DNA of 41,640 bases from Marinibacterium sp. (GTDB lineage: Bacteria > Pseudomonadota > Alphaproteobacteria > Rhodobacterales > Rhodobacteraceae), in contig JAOXSC010000072.1 of assembly GCA_025800215.1 (NCBI GenBank), positions 1 through 41,640 of the forward strand, in the 5' to 3' direction. The first letter of the stretch is position 1; each line of letters opens with the position of its first letter. A model generated the notes under the pieces. It did no database searches. It worked only from the letters and a program-made list of their open reading frames with translations, and was not told the origin of the DNA. Positions 36,372 to 41,640 of this stretch are shown piece by piece. Both the position numbers and the translations under genes were made by a program.

Positions 36372-37241
36372 ATGCTGCGACGACTGCACCCCGAGCAACC
36401 CGATAGTTTTGCCTTTACCCCCGCCAACCTGGCCTGGGCCGAAGCGCAGATCACCAAATACCCCGAAGGTCGTCAGGCCAGCGCCATCATTCCGTTGCTG
36501 TGGCGTGCGCAGGAACAGGAAGGCTGGCTGACCCGCCCGGCGATCGAGGCGGTCGCGGACATGCTGGGCATGGCCTATATCCGCGCGCTCGAGGTTGCTT
36601 CGTTCTATTTCATGTTCCAGCTGCAGCCGGTGGGCTCGGTTGCCCATATTCAGGTCTGCGGCACCACGTCCTGCATGATCTGCGGGGCCGAGGATCTGAT
36701 TGCCGTCTGCAAGGACAAGATCGCCGACAAACCCCACACCCTGAGCGCCGATGGCAAGCTGAGCTGGGAAGAGGTCGAATGCCTGGGCTCGTGCACCAAC
36801 GCGCCCATGGCCCAGATTGGCAAGGATTACTACGAAGACCTGACCGCCGCCCGCTTTGGCGAGATCCTGGACGAGCTTGCCGCCGGGCAGGTGCCGGTGC
36901 CGGGCCCGCAGAACGGGCGCTATGGCTCGGACCCGCTGGGCGGGGTGACCGTGCTCAAGGATTACGAGGCCGACCGCCCCGAGCACAACGCCAGCGTCGA
37001 ACTGGCCACCGGCATCGGTGACACGGTCAAGCGCATCGACGGCACCGAAGTGCCGCTGCGCGCGCCCTGGTATCGTGGCGAGGCCGAAATCGGAGCCGAA
37101 GGTGCCGCGCCCCAAGCAGAAGCCGAAGCAGAGCCCGAAGCAGAAGCCGCGCCGCTGGTGACCCCCAGCAAGACACTGCCGGGCGAAGACGAACTGGCCA
37201 CCCGCAAGGGAAGCTGGACTTATGAAGGATCCAAAAAATAG
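36372..37241 (+). CDS. nuoE: NADH-quinone oxidoreductase subunit E with long C-terminal extension
   Basis: The first about 165 residues are normal 24-kDa NuoE. A helical domain precedes a thioredoxin-like domain binding the 2Fe-2S cluster N1a through Cys96, Cys101 (CGTTSC), Cys137 and Cys141 (ECLGSC). The protein then continues for about 120 residues, where E. coli NuoE (166 residues) stops. The extension contains [26 protein letters not shown], a low-complexity Ala/Glu stretch coded by three 12-base repeats, and a terminal motif LPGExELAxRKGxWxY at about 269-284 that recurs in the next gene. The NADH-dehydrogenase role is firm; the extension's role is unknown and probably lineage-specific. 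Confidence 0.95.
   Translation: MLRRLHPEQPDSFAFTPANLAWAEAQITKYPEGRQASAIIPLLWRAQEQEGWLTRPAIEAVADMLGMAYIRALEVASFYFMFQLQPVGSVAHIQVCGTTSCMICGAEDLIAVCKDKIADKPHTLSADGKLSWEEVECLGSCTNAPMAQIGKDYYEDLTAARFGEILDELAAGQVPVPGPQNGRYGSDPLGGVTVLKDYEADRPEHNASVELATGIGDTVKRIDGTEVPLRAPWYRGEAEIGAEGAAPQAEAEAEPEAEAAPLVTPSKTLPGEDELATRKGSWTYEGSKK
37114..37149 (+). repeat. Three 12-base tandem repeats in the nuoE extension
   Basis: Units AAGCAGAAGCCG, AAGCAGAGCCCG and AAGCAGAAGCCG follow each other without gaps. They encode the Ala/Glu-rich linker of the NuoE extension. The array is prone to length variation by slippage. Confidence 0.85.
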
Positions 37242-37295
37242 GGAAAACCGGGTAAGACAGACGGATCGTTTGTCATACACGGGAGGACCGAACAC

Positions 37296-37733
37296 ATGAG
37301 CACGGACAAGGAGACGAGTTTTCTGACCACACAGCGCAAGATCGGCGCAGGCGCAGGGATTGTGCTGGCCATCTTGCTGATGATCCTCGGGGTTGGGCTG
37401 ATCCTGTCGGTCATCCTGGGCGCCATTGCGGCGGCGGCTGTGGGGTATGTGCTTGATCAGAACGGGGCGCAGGATGCGCCTGCTGCGACAGTGCCGGCAG
37501 CGCCCATGGCGCAGGCCCCCGTAGCGGCCCCCGCGCCCGAACCGGCCGCCCCCGTGGCGGCTGAGCCCGAACCCGCCGCCCCCGTGGCGGCTGACCCCGA
37601 ACCGGTCGCGCCCATGGTGGCGGATCCGGTGGCGGACACGGACATGGACATGCCGGTCAAACCGTCTGCGGTTTTACCCGGTGAACAGGAACTCGCTGCC
37701 CGCAAGGGCACATGGCGTTATCAGCCTGCCTGA
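37296..37733 (+). CDS. Membrane-anchored protein sharing the NuoE C-terminal tail motif
   Basis: The 145-residue protein starts at ATG 37296 behind GGGAGGA. A short polar N-terminus (about 1-17) precedes one long hydrophobic region (about 18-50), which may form two membrane helices. A Pro/Ala/Glu linker (about 55-118) follows, with three 10-residue repeats of the type EPxAPVAAxP. The compact C-terminus (about 123-142) reads PSxxLPGExELAxRKG then WRY. That tail matches the end of NuoE in 14 of 21 positions, counted by eye. I recognise no characterised family. A tether that positions or competes with the NuoE tail at the membrane arm is a testable idea. Confidence 0.8.
   Translation: MSTDKETSFLTTQRKIGAGAGIVLAILLMILGVGLILSVILGAIAAAAVGYVLDQNGAQDAPAATVPAAPMAQAPVAAPAPEPAAPVAAEPEPAAPVAADPEPVAPMVADPVADTDMDMPVKPSAVLPGEQELAARKGTWRYQPA
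37539..37628 (+). repeat. Three 30-base tandem repeats in the membrane-anchored nuo ORF
   Basis: Three units of 30 bases each begin with GAACC or GAACCC and contain GCCCCCGTGGCGGCTGA or a variant. Units one and two are nearly identical and unit three is diverged. They encode the EPxAPVAA repeats of the linker, so its length may vary between strains. Confidence 0.85.
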
Positions 37734-37764
37734 CGGGCAGGACACGCAAGCCAAAGGACCAGGG

Positions 37765-37992
37765 ATGAGCACCGAGCTGGAACAGGCCATCGCACGCAAA
37801 GGGCGCCACATCGCGATCGTGATCGCGGCGTCCATGGTGCTGTGGCTTGCGGTTCAGCTTGTCCTTGGGCCCGCGCTCGGGCTGCCGGGACGCTATGCGC
37901 TGCTCTTTGACTTCGCTGCTCTGGCGGCGCTGATCTATGCGGGTGTGAACATTCTGCAACTCTGGCGGATGCGCCGGGACAGCAAGGGATAA
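37765..37992 (+). CDS. DUF5337-like small membrane protein upstream of nuoF
   Basis: The 75-residue protein has a basic N-terminus ([12 protein letters not shown]), two predicted membrane helices (about 15-34 and 42-63) around a [18 protein letters not shown] segment, and a basic C-terminus ([10 protein letters not shown]). The pattern agrees with a small uncharacterised family, DUF5337, which I remember as adjacent to nuoF in Rhodobacterales; a profile search would confirm it. ATG 37765 follows AAAGGACCAGGG. nuoF starts 5 bases after its stop. A role as a lineage-specific complex I accessory membrane protein is inferred from position only. Confidence 0.82.
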   Translation: MSTELEQAIARKGRHIAIVIAASMVLWLAVQLVLGPALGLPGRYALLFDFAALAALIYAGVNILQLWRMRRDSKG

Positions 37993-37997
37993 GTCGG

Positions 37998-39296
37998 ATG
38001 CTGAAGGACGAGGATCGGATCTTTACCAATATCTACGGGATGCACGAGCGCACGCTTGCCGGTGCAAAGGCCCGTGGCCATTGGGACGGGACCGCAAAGC
38101 TCATTGAAAAGGGCCGCGACTGGATCATCCAGGAAATGAAGGACAGCGGCCTGCGCGGGCGCGGCGGTGCGGGGTTCCCGACCGGTCTGAAATGGTCCTT
38201 CATGCCCAAGGAAAGCGACGGGCGCCCGTCCTATCTGGTGGTGAATGCGGACGAATCCGAACCGGGCACCTGCAAGGACCGCGAGATCATGCGCCATGAT
38301 CCGCACACCCTGATCGAAGGCTGCCTGATCGCGTCCTTCGCGATGCAGGCCCATGCCTGCTATATCTATATCCGTGGCGAATATATCCGCGAACGCGAAG
38401 CGCTGCAGGCGGCGATCGACGAAGCCTATGACGCGGGGCTTCTGGGCCCGAACGCGGCCGGGTCGGGCTGGGATTTCGATCTTTACCTGCATCACGGCGC
38501 CGGTGCTTATATCTGCGGCGAGGAAACCGCGCTGATCGAAAGCCTCGAAGGCAAAAAGGGCATGCCCCGGATGAAGCCTCCGTTCCCGGCGGGTGCGGGC
38601 CTTTATGGCTGCCCGACCACGGTGAACAACGTGGAATCCATTGCCGTGGTGCCCACGATCCTGCGGCGCGGCGCGACCTGGTTTTCCGGCTTTGGCCGTC
38701 AGAACAACGCCGGCACCAAGCTGTTTGCGATTTCGGGCCATGTGAACACGCCCTGCGTCGTCGAAGAGGCGATGTCGATCAGTTTCGAAGAGCTGATCGA
38801 AAAACATTGCGGCGGCATTCGTGGCGGCTGGGGCAATCTCAAGGCGGTCATTCCGGGCGGATCGTCTGTGCCCTGCGTGCGCGGGGAAAAGATGAAAGAC
38901 GCCATCATGGATTTCGACTATCTGCGCGGCGAACTGGGCTCGGGCCTGGGCACGGCGGCGGTGATCGTGATGGATCAGTCCACCGACATCATCAAGGCGA
39001 TCTGGCGGCTGTCGAAATTCTACAAGCATGAAAGCTGCGGCCAGTGCACGCCCTGTCGTGAAGGCACCGGCTGGATGATGCGGGTGATGGACCGTCTGGT
39101 GCGCGGCGAGGCCGAGATCGAAGAGATCGACATGCTGTTCGACGTGACCAAACAGGTCGAAGGTCACACGATCTGTGCCCTGGGCGATGCGGCGGCCTGG
39201 CCCATTCAGGGCCTGATCCGCAATTTCCGCGACGAGATCGAAGATCGCATCCGGGTTCAGAAAAACGGCAAGGTCAGCGCGGTGGCGGCGGAATGA
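37998..39296 (+). CDS. nuoF: NADH-quinone oxidoreductase subunit F
   Basis: The 432-residue 51-kDa subunit is where NADH is oxidised. The NADH/FMN-binding glycine motif [10 protein letters not shown] lies near residues 54-63. [18 protein letters not shown] and the FMN site [28 protein letters not shown] follow near 172-200. The 4Fe-4S N3 ligands are in [12 protein letters not shown] near 343-354, plus a Cys in [13 protein letters not shown] near 391. It pairs with NuoE and NuoG in the N-module. The next nuo gene, nuoG, is postponed by about 2.3 kb of accessory genes. Confidence 0.98.
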   Translation: MLKDEDRIFTNIYGMHERTLAGAKARGHWDGTAKLIEKGRDWIIQEMKDSGLRGRGGAGFPTGLKWSFMPKESDGRPSYLVVNADESEPGTCKDREIMRHDPHTLIEGCLIASFAMQAHACYIYIRGEYIREREALQAAIDEAYDAGLLGPNAAGSGWDFDLYLHHGAGAYICGEETALIESLEGKKGMPRMKPPFPAGAGLYGCPTTVNNVESIAVVPTILRRGATWFSGFGRQNNAGTKLFAISGHVNTPCVVEEAMSISFEELIEKHCGGIRGGWGNLKAVIPGGSSVPCVRGEKMKDAIMDFDYLRGELGSGLGTAAVIVMDQSTDIIKAIWRLSKFYKHESCGQCTPCREGTGWMMRVMDRLVRGEAEIEEIDMLFDVTKQVEGHTICALGDAAAWPIQGLIRNFRDEIEDRIRVQKNGKVSAVAAE

Positions 39297-39366
39297 AACG
39301 GGGATGCCCTGCGCTGATCACGGGGCAAACCCTCGGGCCGTTGGACGGGCTGCATTAGGACAGATC

Positions 39367-39486
39367 ATGGTGTGTGCCATCGGGATATCACAAGACTGCA
39401 CCCCTGCCATCGCACCGGCGATGGCACGGCCGTGCGGTGCTGTGCGGTCCGCACCTGCGATGACATGGGGGGCGGGTGCAGCATGA
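39367..39486 (+). CDS. Micro-ORF starting M-V-C-A-I downstream of nuoF, with internal hairpin
   Basis: This 39-residue frame has a good ribosome site (AGGA six bases before ATG 39367), and its stop overlaps the next start by ATGA. It is Ala/Pro/Cys-rich, with Cys3, Cys11 and Cys23 and no recognised domain. Its opening Met-x-Cys-Ala-Ile recalls the micro-ORF at 35956. Inside it lies a perfect 9-base-pair hairpin, TGCCATCGC/GCGATGGCA (39405-39426). It may be a coupling leader or a control element rather than a functional protein. Confidence 0.35.
   Translation: MVCAIGISQDCTPAIAPAMARPCGAVRSAPAMTWGAGAA
39405..39454 (+). promoter_or_regulatory. Stem-loops at the nuoF-accessory gene junction
   Basis: A perfect stem TGCCATCGC / GCGATGGCA with loop ACCG (39405-39426) is followed by a second stem, GTGCGG / CCGCAC (39432-39454). 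No T run follows. These could stabilise the nuoA-F part of the message or lower expression of the following genes. Confidence 0.5.
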
Positions 39487-39716
39487 CGTCGTTCCGGCAA
39501 CCCAATGACGGCATCTGCCCGCGCTGCGGCCATGAAAACGGCCCGCATTTTGGCGCGTTCCGCTGCGAAGGCTGCGGCAAAGCTGTCGCGAGCACCGATC
39601 TTGACCGCCGCATCCAGACGATGACGGTCCGTCAATGGCTGATGGCGCTTCTGGGCGGGCTCGGGCTGGCGGCGATGCTTGTGCTGTTCGGTTTGGCAAC
39701 GCGGGGCAACGGATGA
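39483..39716 (+). CDS. Small zinc-ribbon membrane protein in the nuo operon
   Basis: The 77-residue protein begins in an ATGA overlap with the preceding micro-ORF and ends in an ATGA overlap with the DUF3291 gene. The N-terminal half has two CxxC pairs, Cys12/Cys15 (CPRC) and Cys28/Cys31 (CEGC), arranged as a zinc ribbon. The C-terminal half has one membrane helix (about 52-71) after a charged linker. The orientation is probably ribbon in the cytoplasm. I do not recognise a named family. Coupled translation on both sides makes it a likely real gene with a role tied to its neighbours. Confidence 0.75.
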   Translation: MTSFRQPNDGICPRCGHENGPHFGAFRCEGCGKAVASTDLDRRIQTMTVRQWLMALLGGLGLAAMLVLFGLATRGNG

Positions 39717-40216
39717 CAGGGGCCGCGACATATCACCTGGCCGAATTCAACATTGGCACGCTGCGCTATGACTGGGATGACCCGCGCCTGCGGGATTTTG
39801 CCGACAATATCGCGCGGGTGAATGCCATTGCCCATCGCAGCCCCGGCTTTGTCTGGCAGCTGGGCGATGAAGATATGGACGCGGCGCAGCGTGATGCGGA
39901 CGGCCCGTTGGGGGGCAACCCGCGCACGGCATCGACGCTATCGGTCTGGGAAGATGTTCAAAGCCTTGAAACCTTTGTCTGGAACACGGTGCACAAGCAG
40001 TTCTATGACCGCAAGGACGAATGGTACGATCCGCTGGAACAGGGGATCCGGCTGGTGATGTGGTGGGTGCCCCAAACGCATCGCCCCACCATTGCCGAGG
40101 CGGCCGACCGGCTGGCCCATCTTGAGGCGCATGGCGACAGCGATCACGCTTTTGGCTGGGCGCATCTGAAACAGGCGACGCTGTGGACAACAAAGACCTG
40201 CGGGCAGGTGGCATAG
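39713..40216 (+). CDS. DUF3291 domain protein, copy 1
   Basis: The 167-residue soluble protein starts in an ATGA overlap. It opens YHLAEFNIG, has PGFVWQLG near 43, LSVWEDVQSLETFVWNTVHKQFYDRKDEW near 76-104, and the segment VMWWVPQTHRPTIAEAADRLAHLEAHGDSDHAFGW near 113-147. This WWVP...PT..EA..RL pattern is the hallmark of DUF3291, a ferredoxin-like (dimeric alpha-beta barrel) family. Some relatives in that fold class bind heme or act as monooxygenases, but DUF3291 itself has no assigned reaction. A paralogue lies beyond the MAPEG gene. Occurrence within nuo is notable. Confidence 0.85.
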   Translation: MTGAATYHLAEFNIGTLRYDWDDPRLRDFADNIARVNAIAHRSPGFVWQLGDEDMDAAQRDADGPLGGNPRTASTLSVWEDVQSLETFVWNTVHKQFYDRKDEWYDPLEQGIRLVMWWVPQTHRPTIAEAADRLAHLEAHGDSDHAFGWAHLKQATLWTTKTCGQVA

Positions 40217-40223
40217 GGATCTG

Positions 40224-40643
40224 ATGACAGAGCAGTTCGACGCATATGGGCACGCAATCGCGGCATTGGCGCTGATGGTGCTGTTCTGGGCCGTGATCGG
40301 CCCGGTTTCGGCCATCGTCAAGGAACGGTCCGGCGCCGCACCGGGTGGCAGCGTGCCCGAAGACTACGGCAACCGTGCCTATCGCTGGCAGCGGACCTAT
40401 GCCAATTTTGTCGAAACCCTTCCGGCCTTTGTGGCGGCGCTGGTTGCGGCCATTCTGGCCGGGGCATCGCCGTTCTGGATCAACCTTTTTGCCAGCGTGT
40501 TCGCGCTGAGCCGGTTTGTGATGGCGTTCATTCATGTGCGCGGGTTTGGCAATCCGATCAGCGGGTTGCGGTCGATGTCCTTTACCGTGGGCTGGGCGAT
40601 GATCATTCTGATGGCGGGCTTTGCCCTCTGGGCGGTGCTGTGA
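40224..40643 (+). CDS. MAPEG family membrane protein
   Basis: The 139-residue protein has four hydrophobic helices (about 8-30, 60-82, 85-104 and 115-138). The MAPEG signature lies in NRAYRWQRTYANFVETLPAFVAALVAAI near 50-77, with the conserved Arg, Asn and Glu-x-x-Pro positions. MAPEG proteins in eukaryotes use glutathione on lipid or xenobiotic substrates; bacterial ones are mostly uncharacterised. It lies 7 bases after DUF3291 copy 1, and its stop overlaps the start of copy 2 (TGATG). It is thus sandwiched between two paralogous soluble proteins, suggesting a membrane partner for them. Confidence 0.88.
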   Translation: MTEQFDAYGHAIAALALMVLFWAVIGPVSAIVKERSGAAPGGSVPEDYGNRAYRWQRTYANFVETLPAFVAALVAAILAGASPFWINLFASVFALSRFVMAFIHVRGFGNPISGLRSMSFTVGWAMIILMAGFALWAVL

Positions 40644-41146
40644 TGAAGCAACCTGACGGATATCACCTGGCCGAACTGAATGTAGGGCGCCTGCTGGCCC
40701 CGACCGACGATCCGCGCGTGGCCGACTTCATGGCCAATCTGGACCGTGTGAACGGGCTGGGCAAACGGATGCCGGGCTTTGTCTGGATGATGGAAGGATC
40801 GGGCGAGCCGGGCACCGGCAATACCGAAAACGCCATTGACGGCGATCCGCAATTCGTTGCGAACCTGACCGTCTGGGAAGACTTGCACAGCCTGGAACGC
40901 TTTGTCTGGGGCACCATTCACAAGCAGTTCTACGAGCGTCGTGCGGAATGGTTCGAGATGCTGGGCGACATGCATTTCGTGATGTGGTGGGTGCCTCAGG
41001 GCCACCAGCCCACGCTGAGTGAAGCGCTGGCGCGGCTCGCGCATCTGCGCACCCATGGCGACAGTGATGAGGCCTTTGGCTGGGCCCATCTGAAACAGGC
41101 GGGCCTGTGGCGCAATGGCGTCTGCGGTGCCCAGGCGGCGGAGTGA
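40643..41146 (+). CDS. DUF3291 domain protein, copy 2
   Basis: The 167-residue protein has the same length as copy 1 and clearly related sequence: YHLAELNVG, PGFVWMME, LTVWEDLHSLERFVWGTIHKQFYERRAEW, then VMWWVPQGHQPTLSEALARLAHLRTHGDSDEAFGW and a terminal LKQAGLW with CG. ATG 40643 sits in a TGATG overlap with the MAPEG stop. A GTG at 40640 is less likely. The conserved aromatic and His residues (HKQFY, FVMWW) may line a ligand pocket. Duplicate plus MAPEG looks like one functional cassette inserted between nuoF and nuoG. Confidence 0.85.
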   Translation: MKQPDGYHLAELNVGRLLAPTDDPRVADFMANLDRVNGLGKRMPGFVWMMEGSGEPGTGNTENAIDGDPQFVANLTVWEDLHSLERFVWGTIHKQFYERRAEWFEMLGDMHFVMWWVPQGHQPTLSEALARLAHLRTHGDSDEAFGWAHLKQAGLWRNGVCGAQAAE

Positions 41147-41148
41147 CT

Positions 41149-41493
41149 ATGATGCGGATGATGGCAGCTGTGATGATCGGGTGTCTGGCCCTTGGGGCCT
41201 GTCGCGGTGGGCTCGGTGGGCCTGACCCGGTGAGCTTTGACGGGCGCACGTTCCGGGCGTCGGCCTCGGCGGTGGACAAACGTGCGTCGCGGGCGCTGTT
41301 TGACGTGCGGGTGCGCGATGCGGCCGCGTCGATTGATGGCGCGCGCGAGGCGGGGCGCTATGAAGGGATCAAATACTGCATCCACAATTTCGGCACCTCC
41401 GACATCATCTGGACGCGTGGCCCCGATGACGAAGCATCCAAACTGGTGGTCCAGGACGGCACGCTGACCTTCCAGGGGCGCTGCACGCCATGA
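41149..41493 (+). CDS. Small lipoprotein-like protein upstream of nuoG
   Basis: The 114-residue protein starts 3 bases after the DUF3291 copy 2 stop. It has a signal peptide ending LALGAC, with Cys18 as the likely lipidation site. The mature part contains VSFDGRTFRASASAVDKRASRALFDVRVRDAAASIDGAREAGRYEGIKYCIHNFGTSDIIW and a late Cys (GRC), giving a possible disulphide with the Cys in KYCIHNFG. I do not recognise the family. It is the second lipoprotein-like gene in this nuo operon, after the one at 35633. The location suggests periplasmic accessory function near complex I or simple co-expression. Confidence 0.78.
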   Translation: MMRMMAAVMIGCLALGACRGGLGGPDPVSFDGRTFRASASAVDKRASRALFDVRVRDAAASIDGAREAGRYEGIKYCIHNFGTSDIIWTRGPDDEASKLVVQDGTLTFQGRCTP

Positions 41494-41585
41494 GACCGTC
41501 ACAGACCATAGACATGATTGCGGCACCGCGCCGCGGATCCGACGAACACAGCCGCGCCTTCGGCGCGCATTTGAAGGCGAACTGA
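41490..41585 (+). CDS. Micro-ORF between the lipoprotein gene and nuoG
   Basis: This 31-residue frame starts in an ATGA overlap with the preceding stop and ends 2 bases before the nuoG ATG. It is basic and hydrophilic (RPSQTIDMIAAPRRGSDEH at the start). The arrangement would keep ribosomes translating up to nuoG. There is no recognisable domain, and coincidence in a GC-rich frame is possible. Confidence 0.3.
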   Translation: MRPSQTIDMIAAPRRGSDEHSRAFGAHLKAN

Positions 41586-41587
41586 CC

Positions 41588-41640
41588 ATGAGCGACCTGC
41601 GCAAGATCATCATCGACGACAACGAGATCGAGGTGGACGG
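41588..41640 (+). CDS. nuoG: NADH-quinone oxidoreductase subunit G (partial, first 17 codons)
   Basis: ATG 41588 opens the frame MSDLRKIIIDDNEIEVDG and runs off the right edge. This is the start of the ferredoxin-like domain of the 75-kDa subunit, and it is the expected next gene after nuoF in the operon. Cluster ligands lie outside the window, so the call rests on the opening residues and on gene order. Confidence 0.85.
   Translation, partial: MSDLRKIIIDDNEIEVD

Overview
The window is one contiguous piece of a GC-rich chromosome from an alphaproteobacterium, very probably a member of the Rhodobacterales (Roseobacter/Rhodobacter group). The strongest evidence is the nuo operon at the right end, whose Nuo proteins read like rhodobacteral ones and whose core genes are interspersed with small extra reading frames, as known for Rhodobacter capsulatus. 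Other signs are membrane transhydrogenase pntAB, DUF3422, GlmU/GlmS and an FnrL-type box. I see no tRNA, rRNA, CRISPR array, transposase, phage gene or replication origin, and no intergenic gap longer than 300 bases.

Layout, left to right. 1-1655: an isoquinoline-1-oxidoreductase-type molybdenum hydroxylase (large subunit cut by the window edge, plus its 2Fe-2S subunit), divergent from a TetR regulator with a striking TGTCA/TGACA operator between them. 1673-3019: an SDR dehydrogenase divergent from an isoprenylcysteine-methyltransferase-like membrane protein. 3144-6183: pntA-pntB, closed by a strong terminator. 6360-7640: a DUF3422 protein, followed by a hairpin-rich repeat. 7826-17318: a dipeptide/oligopeptide ABC uptake locus split into two divergent arms. 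The minus arm carries the binding protein and two permeases. The plus arm carries a fused double ATPase, an ArgE-like deacetylase and two tandem M20 amidohydrolases. 17383-20752: moaA, waaA and a glycosyltransferase with overlapping ends. 20903-25841: a small lipoprotein on plus, then glmU-glmS-PPOX-AlkD on minus. 25996-27898: a phosphoglycolate phosphatase and a DegT-type aminotransferase. 28071-31616: isovaleryl-CoA dehydrogenase, ompW, and an acyl-CoA synthetase sharing an FNR-box intergenic region with ompW. 31743-32525: a GAF-domain protein.

32741-41640 is the first half of the respiratory complex I operon: nuoA, B, C, D, E, F and the first codons of nuoG. At least nine additional small genes or candidate micro-ORFs sit between the nuo genes, mostly joined by ATGA or TGATG overlaps. 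They encode small membrane proteins, lipoprotein-like proteins, a zinc-ribbon membrane protein and a DUF3291-MAPEG-DUF3291 cassette. NuoE has a long low-complexity C-terminal extension ending in a peptide (LPGExELAxRKGxWxY) that recurs at the C-terminus of the next gene, a small membrane protein. That shared tail is the best candidate here for an undescribed element, possibly a lineage-specific complex I assembly, docking or regulatory module.

Functionally the region is mostly housekeeping: NADH oxidation and transhydrogenation, cell-wall/LPS precursor synthesis, Moco synthesis, peptide and leucine catabolism. Its novelty is concentrated in the small genes inside nuo and in several well-formed regulatory palindromes and stem-loops.
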